Source of the DNA: Glaciimonas sp. CA11.2
GTDB lineage: Bacteria; Pseudomonadota; Gammaproteobacteria; Burkholderiales; Burkholderiaceae_D
Assembly (NCBI RefSeq): GCF_034314045.1
Contig: NZ_JAVIWL010000001.1
Span: forward strand, 434,001-498,000
DNA: 64,000 nucleotides
Direction: 5' to 3'
Both the position numbers and the translations under genes were made by a program. The notes below the pieces were generated by a model. That model made no database searches, had not been told where the DNA came from, and worked only from the letters and a program-made list of their open reading frames with translations. Below are positions 1 to 9,406 of the stretch, piece after piece (the stretch's first letter is position 1; each line of letters begins with the position of its first letter).

Positions 1-1252
1 CCGCTTGCCAGAGCAACAAGCCGATAAAGGTGAGCGTTCCCAAACCATAGGTTGCCACGACCGCGACTTGCGGCGGGTCTTGCTCGCGTCGTATGACCCG
101 GTTATGCGGCACGTTGCGCAGCTGCAAGATCGGTGGCAGGGCAAATCCAACTAATAATAGCAATCCGGTCACAATTCCCTGCAAGCCAGGGATAACACTC
201 GGAGGTGGCAAATCATGGGCGACGAACTTACCAAGTGTCTCAAGCAACACAAAATGTGCGCCAAATCCGACTAAGGCACCGAGTACACTTCCAATCAGGC
301 CAATCATTAAGAATTCGTATAGATATAGCTGTGTGACCTGATTTTGGGTCAAGCCGAGACAACGCAACATCGCACACGCATCAAGATGACGTAACATGAA
401 GCGCCGCGCTGCCATCGCTACAGCCACAGCGGCCAACATCGCTGACAACAGACCCACCAACGATAAAAACTGCTGCGCCCGATCCAGCGTAGCGCGCATT
501 TCGGGGCGTCCGGTCTCTAACGACTCTATGCGCACGCCCTTAACGTTATCCCGCGCAATCTCAGCTTCTACCCACCCCTGAAATGCCTGAACTTGCGGGG
601 CCGCGCCGGCCAATAATAAACGGTAAGTAACGCGAGAACCGTCTTGCACTAAATGCGTCGATGCCAGATCAGCGAGTGACAGCATCACGCGCGGCGAAAA
701 GTTGACAAAGCCACTACCGCGATCCGGCTCGACCGAGAGAATGTGTGCAATCGTGAAGGTGCGATCACCGAGCTTAAGCGGTGCGCCGACGCTGATGTTT
801 AATGCGGTCAGGATATTCGGATCAACCCAGACCGTACCGGCAGCGGGAACGGCGCGGGTGATGGTGTCTGGCGTTCCTGGCTTATCGGTAATACTTAAAT
901 TGCCACGCAAAGGATAGGCGGCGGAGACGGCTTTTAACGAGGCTAACTGAGATTTGGAATCATCGCCCTCGCCCGATAATGCCATGCTAGGGAATACTAC
1001 GGTGTCGGCAATGGTCAATCCACGCCGCTGTGCCTCGGCGCGCCAATTCGGGTTGACCGGTTGGTCAGCTCCGATCAATAAGTCGGCACCCAACAATTGG
1101 TGGGCATCACGCGCTAATCCCGCGCGCATCCGATCAACAAAAAATCCGACCGAAGACAATGCCGCCACCGCCACAATTAACGCCACCAACAAGAATCGTA
1201 ACTCACCCGCCCGCCAATCGCGTTGGGTCATGCGCAGAGACTGCAAAATCAT
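1..1252 (-). CDS. FtsX/YbbP-type ABC transporter permease, partial (C-terminus beyond left edge)
   Basis: About 417 residues are visible, starting MILQSLRMTQRDW, and the frame is open to the left edge, so the C-terminus is missing. A first membrane segment lies near residues 18-38, followed by a long extracytoplasmic part (about 40-265) and several membrane segments (about 270-385), the layout of FtsX-family permeases of the YbbP/LolC/MacB type. The N-terminal motif RMxxRDWRAGEL and the Cys-x-x-Leu-Gly-Leu segment after the second membrane helix are typical of the large YbbP-like permeases (about 800 residues with two FtsX units). The start codon overlaps the stop of the DUF4126 gene as ATGA, so translation is probably coupled. 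The ATPase partner is not in the window. Substrate unknown. Confidence 0.8.
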   Translation of the reverse strand, partial: MILQSLRMTQRDWRAGELRFLLVALIVAVAALSSVGFFVDRMRAGLARDAHQLLGADLLIGADQPVNPNWRAEAQRRGLTIADTVVFPSMALSGEGDDSKSQLASLKAVSAAYPLRGNLSITDKPGTPDTITRAVPAAGTVWVDPNILTALNISVGAPLKLGDRTFTIAHILSVEPDRGSGFVNFSPRVMLSLADLASTHLVQDGSRVTYRLLLAGAAPQVQAFQGWVEAEIARDNVKGVRIESLETGRPEMRATLDRAQQFLSLVGLLSAMLAAVAVAMAARRFMLRHLDACAMLRCLGLTQNQVTQLYLYEFLMIGLIGSVLGALVGFGAHFVLLETLGKFVAHDLPPPSVIPGLQGIVTGLLLLVGFALPPILQLRNVPHNRVIRREQDPPQVAVVATYGLGTLTFIGLLLWQA

Positions 1253-1833
1253 GTACTAAGCCTTTGAAAAACCCAGCGCAGACTACGCCACAACTTGGGC
1301 AACAACCAGATTGCAAAAATAAAGAATACCAGCAAAAATCCGAATAGGACCCAAGGGTGGTAAAACGCTGCCCATAAAGCGCCCAATACGGTGACATCTT
1401 CGGAAAATGAGGCCGCCCAATTACTTAATGGTTCTGGTGAAGTATTGATCATGGCGCGACTACCCGCCTTGGTAGCATGGGCACTGGCGGCAAAAGTGCC
1501 ACCGACCAGCGCGGCAGCCGTCGTCACTGCAGGGTCCATATGTCCCATCGCGGCGGCGCTTAATACAGCACCGGCAGGAATGCGGATAAACGTCTGGACC
1601 GCATCCCAGATTGAATCGAGACCCGGTATTTTATCGGCTAAAAATTCGACCAGCATCAACAAGCCGGTAATACCCAAAATCCAGGGAGACTGCAATACTT
1701 CTAGCGTGTGCGGAAGGGTGATCCAACCCAAGCGTCCGAATAGTCCGGCGACGAATAACGCCATATACAGGCGAATGCCGCTGGCCCAGGAAAGGCCTGC
1801 TGCCATCGCGGCAGTCGAAAGTGTATCCACCAT
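1249..1833 (-). CDS. DUF4126 family membrane protein
   Basis: A 194-residue hydrophobic protein with an N-terminal segment of the type SAAMAAGLSWASGIRLYM, a central Gly/Ala-rich helix pair (AAALVGGTFAASAHATKAGSR) and a last membrane helix near residues 160-180. This matches the DUF4126 family, small integral membrane proteins of unknown function. It is immediately upstream of the FtsX-type permease and shares a 4-base overlap with it. The SR-x-x-x-NTSPEP-x-SN segment in the middle is a family hallmark as I remember it. No catalytic residues can be assigned. Confidence 0.75.
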   Translation of the reverse strand: MVDTLSTAAMAAGLSWASGIRLYMALFVAGLFGRLGWITLPHTLEVLQSPWILGITGLLMLVEFLADKIPGLDSIWDAVQTFIRIPAGAVLSAAAMGHMDPAVTTAAALVGGTFAASAHATKAGSRAMINTSPEPLSNWAASFSEDVTVLGALWAAFYHPWVLFGFLLVFFIFAIWLLPKLWRSLRWVFQRLST

Positions 1834-2004
1834 ATCGGCTCCCCACAGGATTCTGCTTCACCATCAATCAAGTCGATCGAGAAGCTAATTACATCGGTTA
1901 AATGAGAAAAACCTCGCTAAAACAACGTTTTTATACGATATTCCAACTTTGAAAGGTCGGCAAGCATTGCGTGAGCCGTCCGATAGCGCCAACGCCAATC
2001 ACTA

Positions 2005-2766
2005 TCAACCACGCAACATTAACCGTCCAGCCAACACAATCAAAGCCAGGCTGAAGCACAATCTCAAGCGACGTTCAGGCAACTGATGCGCCAGCGCCAC
2101 GCCGGATGACACACTCACTATCCCGCCAATAGCCAGCGGAATTCCCACAATCCAGTTGACATGACTGGCGTAGGCAAACGTGCATAAAGCCACCACCGCG
2201 CCAGGCGACACCAGGGCGAGGGCCATTCCCTGAGCCGCGGTTTGCGTCGTACCGAAAAAGGCCACCAGTGCAGGCGGAGCAACGACACCGCCGCCTACGC
2301 CAAAAAATCCGGAGACCGCTCCGCCGACAACACCGACCACGGGTAAATAATTCAAACCCAAGACCTTTTTCGTACGGGCCAACGATTTTTTACGCAACAA
2401 ATTCCATAACAAATAGCAACCCAACACTTCCATAAACACCGCAAATGCAAAATGCAACGTATTAGCGGCAATCACGGTGGCGTACCATGCAGTCGCATAC
2501 GTCACTAAAACGGCTGAACCACCAAGCATGCTTGCCGCCCGCAAATCCAGGCTATTGCGCTGGCGGTAACGCCAAAATCCAATCAAAACGTTCGGCACCA
2601 CCATGACCAACGCCGTGCCTTGCGACAATTGTTGATCCATACCGTAAAACATACCGAGGACGGGAATCGCTATAAGGCCGCCGCCTATTCCAAATAACCC
2701 GCCCACGCCGCCCAAAACAGCACCTAACAGGAGGTTTCCACAAAAATATATCAATACGTCGCACAT
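2005..2766 (-). CDS. TauE/SafE family transporter (sulfite exporter type)
   Basis: A 253-residue, very hydrophobic protein made of two related halves. Each begins with a glycine-rich motif: GGLFGIGGGLIAIPVL near residue 22 and GFFGVGGGVVAPPAL near residue 158. This internal repeat is diagnostic of the TauE/SafE (DUF81) family, inner-membrane exporters of sulfite, sulfoacetate or other organic anions. Size fits the family (about 250). The ATG start has only a weak ribosome binding site (AAAG). Monocistronic, with about 240 bases to the DUF4126 gene downstream. The actual substrate cannot be told from sequence. Confidence 0.85.
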   Translation of the reverse strand: MCDVLIYFCGNLLLGAVLGGVGGLFGIGGGLIAIPVLGMFYGMDQQLSQGTALVMVVPNVLIGFWRYRQRNSLDLRAASMLGGSAVLVTYATAWYATVIAANTLHFAFAVFMEVLGCYLLWNLLRKKSLARTKKVLGLNYLPVVGVVGGAVSGFFGVGGGVVAPPALVAFFGTTQTAAQGMALALVSPGAVVALCTFAYASHVNWIVGIPLAIGGIVSVSSGVALAHQLPERRLRLCFSLALIVLAGRLMLRG

Positions 2767-3158
2767 ACTTTAGTGCTAATAAGCAACAATATAATAGTGA
2801 ACTTGAAGAAATTTTAAAAATATACTTATACAACTACAGTAGATATCAATAAAACACTGAATTCACACTGTATTTGGTGGCCCACCTTGGTTCTCAACAA
2901 AATGAAAAAGCACAACACGTTAACATTACAACGCTGAAAAAATAATCGAAGCCCGAAAAAGATGTAAGTGAAGCGATATTATTTACAGGTAAAACAATGG
3001 AGCGTTGCGGGTGGTTAAGTGATTAATCCGTGACGCCGAATCCAAAAAACCGAGACGTAGCCCGGTTTTGGTGGTGTACATCACAATCCAACACGACTTA
3101 CAACTAAAAAATATATCGACCGCAATTTCGCGCTAACGAGAATAATTAATCAGAGTAG
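2767..3158. other. Intergenic region without a gene
   Basis: This AT-rich stretch of 392 bases lies between aroC (downstream side) and the TauE gene (upstream side), both on the minus strand. No ORF with a ribosome binding site was found. It should carry the TauE promoter, and it contains one weak hairpin (listed separately). Confidence 0.4.
3044..3069 (-). terminator. Weak possible terminator downstream of aroC
   Basis: The arms AAAACCG and CGGTTTT can pair across a 10-base loop. Read on the minus strand the hairpin runs into TTTTTT. It lies about 90 bases past the aroC stop codon. The stem is short, so the call is tentative. Confidence 0.35.
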
Positions 3159-4250
3159 TTATTCCGGATTGACCAGACGCGGAACTTTTACATCACCACA
3201 CTGAGCACGGTCACGCAAAGCATGATCCATCAATACTAGCGCCAACATCGCCTCAGCAATCGGCGTGGCGCGAATCCCAACGCAAGGATCGTGACGTCCG
3301 AACGTTTCCACAATTGTTGGCACACCTTGTTTGTCAATCGACTGACGTGGCGTGCGAATACTCGATGTCGGCTTAATCGCAATGGTCACGGTAATATCCT
3401 GGCCGGTTGAAATCCCGCCCAGAATACCGCCGGCGTTATTTGTCAGGAATCCTGTTGGTGTGATTTCGTCACCATGGACTGAACCTTTTTGTACGACGGA
3501 CGCAAACCCCGCACCAATTTCAACCGCTTTGACGGCATTGATACCCATCATCGCGTATGCAATATCAGCATCGAGCCGGTCATACAATGGTTCGCCCAAG
3601 CCGACCGGGACATTGGAAGCAACAACGTTGATGCGCGCTCCGCAAGAATCGCCATCTTTGCGTAAAGCATCCATGTACGCTTCCAGCTCAGGAATCTGCG
3701 TCCTGTTCGGCGCAAAAAAAGGATTTTGGGGAACATGTTCCAAGGACTCGAAAACAATCGGAATCTCGCCCAATTGGCTCATATAGCCCTTAATGACAGT
3801 ACCGTATTGCTGCATTAACCATTTCTTGGCAATCGCCGCGGCCGCTACCGATGGCGCGGTCAACCGGGCAGACGAACGGCCACCGCCACGAGGATCACGG
3901 ATGCCGTATTTTTGCCAATAAGTGTAATCTGCGTGACCAGGGCGAAAGGTTTCGACAATGTTGCCGTAATCTTTGCTGCGCTGATCTTGATTGCGAATCA
4001 ACAACATGATTGGAGTGCCAGTCGTTTTACCCTCGTACACACCAGAGAGAATTTCAACGGTATCCGGCTCTTGTCGCTGAGTAACGTGACGCGACGTGCC
4101 CGGTTTGCGTCGGTCCAAATCCGTTTGCAGGTCGGCTTCCGATAATTCCAGACCCGGAGGACAACCATCCACGACGCAGCCAATGGCTGGGCCATGAGAT
4201 TCACCAAAATTGGTAACGGTAAATAATGAACCGAAGGTATTGCCGGGCAT
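3159..4250 (-). CDS. aroC: Chorismate synthase
   Basis: Converts 5-enolpyruvylshikimate-3-phosphate to chorismate, the last common step of aromatic amino-acid synthesis, using reduced FMN. The 363-residue length is normal. Family motifs are all visible: [10 protein letters not shown] near the N-terminus, the QDQRSKDYG segment, [23 protein letters not shown], and [12 protein letters not shown], with [15 protein letters not shown] near the C-terminus. The ATG start has AGGA six bases upstream. It appears to be a single gene, with 70 bases to the end of the next upstream gene region and no partner genes of the shikimate pathway nearby. Confidence 0.97.
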   Translation of the reverse strand: MPGNTFGSLFTVTNFGESHGPAIGCVVDGCPPGLELSEADLQTDLDRRKPGTSRHVTQRQEPDTVEILSGVYEGKTTGTPIMLLIRNQDQRSKDYGNIVETFRPGHADYTYWQKYGIRDPRGGGRSSARLTAPSVAAAAIAKKWLMQQYGTVIKGYMSQLGEIPIVFESLEHVPQNPFFAPNRTQIPELEAYMDALRKDGDSCGARINVVASNVPVGLGEPLYDRLDADIAYAMMGINAVKAVEIGAGFASVVQKGSVHGDEITPTGFLTNNAGGILGGISTGQDITVTIAIKPTSSIRTPRQSIDKQGVPTIVETFGRHDPCVGIRATPIAEAMLALVLMDHALRDRAQCGDVKVPRLVNPE

Positions 4251-4320
4251 GGTGATCCTGATTAATTAAACGTTAAAGGATAATTTTACCAGTGCCAATG
4301 ACACAGCAGTTATTCCGGTG

Positions 4321-4893
4321 TCAGTTCTGAGGGTTTTTCACGGTTTCTGAAGGTTTTTGGGCCGGTCTTTGCACAGAAGGGTGGATGAGGCGCATCTGGT
4401 CGTCCTGCAAACCGACTAATAAAGCCTGTCCGTCCGAAGCGACGCGGAATTGCCCATACCGTGCGTTCGCAAAAGCCGCACCTTGTCCTTCCTGAAAAAA
4501 ATAAGCATCAGAAACTACTCTCACCCGTCCATTGCGCAGCCGATATTCAATCAGTGCCTCATTCGCCGCTAACGGCTTGCCGTTGTCGATCCGAACAAAT
4601 TTTGCCGGTATTTGACCCGACTCATCCGGTACGGATATAACTGCCTTGCCAGTGATTGGCAGAGACAAGGAGGATGCCATGATATCTCTGGATAATTGCC
4701 AATCCAGCGCCATGTAATCGCCTTGCATCAACGAGCGCGGATCCACCGGCGCCATCGCCAACGATACACTCCGGCCGTATTTGAGCACCTCTTCTTTATG
4801 CCAGATAGCTTGATTGATCGCCGCCAGAATCAGCATTAATCCAATCAATATCAATCCTCCCCGATTACTTTTTACGATGCTGCGATCAAACAT
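4321..4893 (-). CDS. GDYXXLXY-domain membrane-anchored protein
   Basis: A 190-residue protein with one N-terminal membrane helix (about residues 13-28) followed by a soluble domain. The motif MQGDYMALDW near residue 57 is the signature of the GDYXXLXY family. These proteins are usually encoded directly after DUF4401 and DUF2157 membrane proteins, which is exactly the order here: its start overlaps the DUF4401 stop by 8 bases. GGAG seven bases before the ATG supports the start. The C-terminus is Gln/Lys/Pro-rich. Function of the trio is not known to me; a cell-envelope role is likely only from topology. Confidence 0.85.
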   Translation of the reverse strand: MFDRSIVKSNRGGLILIGLMLILAAINQAIWHKEEVLKYGRSVSLAMAPVDPRSLMQGDYMALDWQLSRDIMASSLSLPITGKAVISVPDESGQIPAKFVRIDNGKPLAANEALIEYRLRNGRVRVVSDAYFFQEGQGAAFANARYGQFRVASDGQALLVGLQDDQMRLIHPSVQRPAQKPSETVKNPQN

Positions 4894-6016
4894 TCTTCAT
4901 CTCCGCAGGCAGGCGACTTAAAAAGAAATAGCCAAGTAATAAGAGGCCGCCGGTGACTATTAGACCAATCGATTTCACAAACAAAGTAAAGTCCAAAGAA
5001 TAATAAAACCATGACAAATAGCACAGCGAGGCGACAATTCCGAGGGCAATTAACCACCGTCGCCCTCTCGCAAAGCCTAGCAATATCAACATCCCACCCA
5101 GTACGAGACCAACCACCCAAACGCCGAGAATGGAAAACACCAATCCGCACGTAAGCGCGACACGCCGCCACGCTACCGATAAGGTAGAGGACAACCGGAC
5201 AACCAGCTCAAAAAATACAATGCCAACAATCGCCGGATCGAGCAGATATAACCATCGATACAAACTGTCACCCAATCCATCATTGCGGTGTCCGTCGGCA
5301 ACTTGCGTTAACAACCAGGCAGGGAACCATACCGATGTTAGTCCCAGACACAACAGCGCAACCGTCAGTCCCACGGCGATTGGTAGAAATGTATGTCGCA
5401 ATCGCATCAGCCAATAAGACTCATCCAACCAAAGTAGCGCAACCAACGCGGCACAAATCGGCAGAATAGGGCTTGGCCCCAGCCACATCAAGAATCCCAT
5501 ATGCAATGCCAGCACAGACAATATGGTGCACAGCAAACGATGTAAAAAATCAGGGTTCAGCACGAACAACAAACATTGGACCAATGCAATACAAAACAAC
5601 GGCCATGCAACATCCACACCATAAGTCGCAAATAACCAAAATCCCGCCATGCCCTGCCCCGCCAAACTCAAGGCCAGCGCTAACTGTTGCCATAGTTCCG
5701 TATGGCCAATTCTATTAATGCCGCATGCCATGCCAATCAGTACCAGCCCCACGACAAGTAACGCGCCATCCTCATGCTGTAACTGATCGATTAAGAAAAA
5801 GCCACAAAACGCCATGAGGAACAAACCACCCAACCAGCCGCAAACGCCGAGCATCAAACGTATAAACCAAGGAGCGGACGGTTCTGGGTTCAACCAGACT
5901 GGTGTTTCGTTTGTCGTTACTTGACCTTCTGCATGCAGTTGCTGCCAGAGGCGCGAACATCCTACTGAAGAATTATCGGAGTCTTGCATTTCAGCTAAAG
6001 GCGCGCCAATTTTCAT
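4886..6016 (-). CDS. DUF4401 domain multi-pass membrane protein
   Basis: A 376-residue protein with a short soluble N-terminus (residues 1-45) and about ten hydrophobic helices. It lies between the DUF2157 gene and the GDYXXLXY gene, the usual place of DUF4401 proteins. The start ATG overlaps the DUF2157 stop as ATGA, with GGAA upstream, and the 3' end overlaps the GDYXXLXY start by 8 bases. The three genes are therefore one translationally coupled unit. No catalytic motif is visible. Confidence 0.8.
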   Translation of the reverse strand: MKIGAPLAEMQDSDNSSVGCSRLWQQLHAEGQVTTNETPVWLNPEPSAPWFIRLMLGVCGWLGGLFLMAFCGFFLIDQLQHEDGALLVVGLVLIGMACGINRIGHTELWQQLALALSLAGQGMAGFWLFATYGVDVAWPLFCIALVQCLLFVLNPDFLHRLLCTILSVLALHMGFLMWLGPSPILPICAALVALLWLDESYWLMRLRHTFLPIAVGLTVALLCLGLTSVWFPAWLLTQVADGHRNDGLGDSLYRWLYLLDPAIVGIVFFELVVRLSSTLSVAWRRVALTCGLVFSILGVWVVGLVLGGMLILLGFARGRRWLIALGIVASLCYLSWFYYSLDFTLFVKSIGLIVTGGLLLLGYFFLSRLPAEMKNV

Positions 6017-7113
6017 TGCCGTTCCTGAATCCAGCCACGCTGCACCCTACGCAGCCAAAGCGCTGCCATGCTTGAAGCAATCACTAAAAATAATCCTATC
6101 ACTATCAAGCCAACCAGCCATGTAGGTCTATGCCCGAAAAAAAGTATCCCAACCAATTGCCCCGTCCCTCCCGCTATCAGCGCAAAACAGCATCCAGTTA
6201 ATATGACCACCTCGCGACGTCGACGATAAAGTACAAAAAATCCCGACAATACGATCAGCATGACAATAGAACTTAACTGAATCCAATCTGGATGAGCAAT
6301 GAGGCGACCCGGTAAAAATATAATATGGTAAGTGGCTGAGGCCAATGTCAGCAATGCGGCAAAGCGGATAAAGAATCTGTATCTATACACATTGTCGGCA
6401 GCTGCAGATTGAGGATGACTACGATGCAAAACAATTTCAGTGCAAGCCCATATCAAACCATTCAGCCAAAATAACGACACGGATAAAGTATTACCGCCTT
6501 CATTACCACCGAACAGGCTAAACAATGCACTACCGGGATACAGCGTCAAGGCCACGTTCAATAAACCCAACCAAAGACACCATGCAATATTTAACCGTGA
6601 GACCAACACCCAAGGAAATATCAAAATACTCCAGGTTAAAAATAATTGATAAGGATCTGCACCGGTTTGATAAGTCTGCCCAAAGTAGGCCAGCAGCGCT
6701 CCGCATAGCAACATCGCCGCCAGCAATGCCGTTTGCCCCTTTAAAGTATCTAGCGTAAAACGCCTGGCAAGTAAGGCAGCGCTAATCAATAGTCCCTGCA
6801 ATAAAATGAATTTAGCAAATCGTGGCAACGCTTCCCAATTAAATGCAAAGAAGAAAATAACGCCAACAGTCAAAAACAAAATGCCGCCAAACAAACAAAC
6901 ATTCTTCAGAAAATATTTCCAATCGGACCGGCCCGGCAACTCGCCAGACAACTGCCAAGCACGCTCAGCCGCCATCGGGGTTATTTGTTTTTCTTGTAGC
7001 CAATGCGTGATGGCAGGACGTACTGAATATGTTTGACATGTCCGTACGAAATCGGATTCAGAATGTAATTTCGGGCTGAGTGGTGTTGGTGGTGTTAATG
7101 GGATTGGTGGCAT
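6013..7113 (-). CDS. DUF2157 domain multi-pass membrane protein
   Basis: About 366 residues. A soluble N-terminal helical part (WLQEKQITPMAAERAWQLSG, then residues up to about 75) precedes roughly ten membrane helices, as in DUF2157 proteins, where the soluble part is the conserved domain. I chose the ATG at 7113 because GGAAG lies five bases upstream; a GTG at 7125 would add four residues and overlap the upstream gene. Two bases separate this ATG from the stop of the MFS-acyltransferase gene, so the four genes from 9011 down to 4321 may be one transcript. Confidence 0.8.
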   Translation of the reverse strand: MPPIPLTPPTPLSPKLHSESDFVRTCQTYSVRPAITHWLQEKQITPMAAERAWQLSGELPGRSDWKYFLKNVCLFGGILFLTVGVIFFFAFNWEALPRFAKFILLQGLLISAALLARRFTLDTLKGQTALLAAMLLCGALLAYFGQTYQTGADPYQLFLTWSILIFPWVLVSRLNIAWCLWLGLLNVALTLYPGSALFSLFGGNEGGNTLSVSLFWLNGLIWACTEIVLHRSHPQSAAADNVYRYRFFIRFAALLTLASATYHIIFLPGRLIAHPDWIQLSSIVMLIVLSGFFVLYRRRREVVILTGCCFALIAGGTGQLVGILFFGHRPTWLVGLIVIGLFLVIASSMAALWLRRVQRGWIQERQ

Positions 7114-7115
7114 CG

Positions 7116-9011
7116 TCACTTCCACGCACCCCGCAAATTCTGGACTTGTTGCTGAAGATATTCAGGTGTCGCATCGGCTGGCATAACGGCCTTTCCTACT
7201 GCCAGCTCAAGCACCGACAAGGGGCCACGTTTAAACGAGCGCCCAAAAGGATTACCGTTGCCATGTGTCCACATACTGCCCCACAATCCGCGCAAAGCCA
7301 TCGGAATGACAGGAACAGGCGTGCGTTCGATAATTTTACTGATCCCACCGCGAAACGCATTGATATGGCCGTCAGTCGTCAATTTACCTTCAGGGAAGAT
7401 ACAGATCAGGTCGCCATCCTCAAGTGCCCTGGCAATATCGGCAAAGCCTTTTTCCATCAACACCGAATCTTCTTTCGCAGATGCGATTGGGATCGCTTTA
7501 CTATTTCTAAACAGCCACGCGAGAACCGGCATTTTAAAAATTCGATGATCCATCACAAACCGAATCGGCCGCGGGCTGGCTGCCATGATCACAATGGCAT
7601 CCACAAAACTAACATGGTTGCAGACCAATACCGCTGCGCCGTCCTCTGGAATTCTACTGATATCAACAGTGCGTACGCGATGTATCGTATGGATCAATAT
7701 CCACGCCAGGAAACGCACCAGATATTCTGGTACTACCGAAAAAATGTAGCCAGCAACGACAGCGTTAAGAATCGCTGTGACCATAAAAATTTGCGGAATC
7801 GTGAGTCCCATTTTTAGCAGCACCATCGCCAGTAAAGCGGCGACCACCATAAACAAAGCGTTCATGATATTCATCCCGGCTATCGTGCGCGATAAATGCG
7901 CTGGATCACACCGCGTCTGAATCACCGCAAACAGCGGGACGATATAAAAACCGCCAAACAATCCTATCATCAGGCAATCAAACAAGATGCGTATGCTGCT
8001 CTGCTGTGCGAAAAACCCAATGAAATCAACCGAACTCGTATTCGTATATCCCTGACTGGCAAGAAACAGATCAAAACCAAACACCGATAATCCAATCGAC
8101 CCGAAGGGGACCAACCCGATTTCGACCTTGTGGCCGGAAAGCCGTTCACACAGCAGCGAGCCACCACCGACGCCGAGCGAAAATACTGTCAGCAATAAAA
8201 CAAAAACACTATGATCTCCGTGCAAATAATTTTTGGCATACAGCGGAAATTGCGCCAACATAATCGCACCGTAAAACCAGAACCATGAGTTGCCCATCAT
8301 CGCCAGAAATACAGGACGATTTTGATGGGAAAAACGCAAATTCCGAACTGTTTCGGTAATTGGATTCCAATTAATGATCAGGTCCGGTTCTGGTGCTGGC
8401 GTGAGTGGAATCCGGCGACTAAAAAGCCAACCGACGATTGCAATCAAAATTGTGCCGCCCGCTACGAGCTCGATGCCCCAGGATTGATGAACAACCAGCA
8501 CCGCGCCAAGAATTTCGCCGACAAGAATACCCACAAAGGTACCCATCTCAATGACGCCATTACCGCCGACTAGCTCGTCTTTTTTTAATTGTTGTGGCAA
8601 ATAAGCGTATTTGACGGGACCAAATACCGTCGAATGTAATCCCATACCAACTATCGCGCCGACTAAAATCCATAGGTTACGCGTCATCCAGCCGTATGCT
8701 GCCAACGCCATAATGGCGATTTCAAACACTTTTACAAGGCGTGCGATACGGGACTTTTCAAATTTGTCTGCGAACTGGCCGGAGGTAGCCGAAAACAGCA
8801 AAAACGGCAAAATAAACAATCCAGGGATGAGATTATTTAAAAACCCGGGATCCACGCTAGTCCAGCTTAGTGCGTCATAAGTCAGAATCGTCAGCAACGC
8901 TGTCTTAAAGACATTATCATTGAAAGCACCAAAAAACTGCGTCCAGAAAAACGGTGCAAAACGGCTTTGGCGCAGCAGAGAAAATTGATTTGGTCGGTTT
9001 GATGGTTGCAT
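7116..9011 (-). CDS. MFS transporter / 1-acylglycerol-3-phosphate O-acyltransferase fusion (LplT-PlsC-like)
   Basis: A 631-residue two-domain protein. Residues 1 to about 405 form a major-facilitator transporter beginning RFAPFFWTQFFGAFNDNVFK, the form seen in lysophospholipid transporter LplT. Residues about 425-631 are a PlsC-type acyltransferase with motif I CNHVSFVDAIV (NHx4D), motif III FPEGKLT and motif IV VPVIPMAL. Such fusions are thought to flip lysophospholipids inward and re-acylate them at the inner membrane. Unlike E. coli Aas, no acyl-ACP synthetase (AMP-ligase) domain follows; the protein stops after the acyltransferase. Substrate is inferred from the family. Confidence 0.85.
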   Translation of the reverse strand: MQPSNRPNQFSLLRQSRFAPFFWTQFFGAFNDNVFKTALLTILTYDALSWTSVDPGFLNNLIPGLFILPFLLFSATSGQFADKFEKSRIARLVKVFEIAIMALAAYGWMTRNLWILVGAIVGMGLHSTVFGPVKYAYLPQQLKKDELVGGNGVIEMGTFVGILVGEILGAVLVVHQSWGIELVAGGTILIAIVGWLFSRRIPLTPAPEPDLIINWNPITETVRNLRFSHQNRPVFLAMMGNSWFWFYGAIMLAQFPLYAKNYLHGDHSVFVLLLTVFSLGVGGGSLLCERLSGHKVEIGLVPFGSIGLSVFGFDLFLASQGYTNTSSVDFIGFFAQQSSIRILFDCLMIGLFGGFYIVPLFAVIQTRCDPAHLSRTIAGMNIMNALFMVVAALLAMVLLKMGLTIPQIFMVTAILNAVVAGYIFSVVPEYLVRFLAWILIHTIHRVRTVDISRIPEDGAAVLVCNHVSFVDAIVIMAASPRPIRFVMDHRIFKMPVLAWLFRNSKAIPIASAKEDSVLMEKGFADIARALEDGDLICIFPEGKLTTDGHINAFRGGISKIIERTPVPVIPMALRGLWGSMWTHGNGNPFGRSFKRGPLSVLELAVGKAVMPADATPEYLQQQVQNLRGAWK

Positions 9012-9109
9012 GGGCGATCAATAAGCGAAAATTACACTATGAAAATGATGACGTCGACAATTGTACGTGGGCTCCATTAGATTGAGAAATAGGCGCTTTC
9101 TCTAAGTTT

Positions 9110-9145
9110 GGATTTACGTTTGAATTTACGTTTGAATCAACGTTC
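9110..9145. repeat. Short tandem repeat, 3 x 12 bp
   Basis: Three head-to-tail copies of a unit close to GAATTTACGTTT; the first two differ at one base and the third is more diverged. It lies in the gene-free 395 bases between the MFS-acyltransferase gene and the CBS gene. No function is evident; nothing else coding was found in that gap. Confidence 0.6.
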
Positions 9146-9288
9146 TAATTGATGTTTTTTTGCCTTAGCTTTACCTTCCAGACGTATCGCCTGTTGATGG
9201 TGCAAGGCGTTTAATATTCGTCACCAATTCTTAGTGACTCTCCAGCGCTCCCAGTATATTCAGAATCCCGGCAACCCATCATAGATAC

Positions 9289-9332
9289 AAAAAAACCGTC
9301 AGCAGCGAATGTTTGCCACTAACGGTTTTTTT
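9289..9332 (-). terminator. Rho-independent terminator of the CBS gene
   Basis: AAAAAAACCGT pairs with ACGGTTTTTTT, and on the minus strand the stem continues through GTTAGTGGC and GCTGCTGAC with G-U pairs, leaving a loop of about 8 bases. It sits about 75 bases after the stop of the minus-strand CBS gene and ends in seven T. The A/T flanks would let it act in both directions. Confidence 0.8.
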
Positions 9333-9406
9333 CTCATGCTCGACCATTCTTAACTGAAATAGGCACATAAGTGCGGCAATGTCATATTAAGAACCATGCT
9401 GACCGA

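Noticed and set aside
1391..1888. Plus-strand frame of 165 codons over the DUF4126 gene
   Set aside because: The minus-strand reading has family motifs and membrane helices; the plus-strand reading has no features and no ribosome site.
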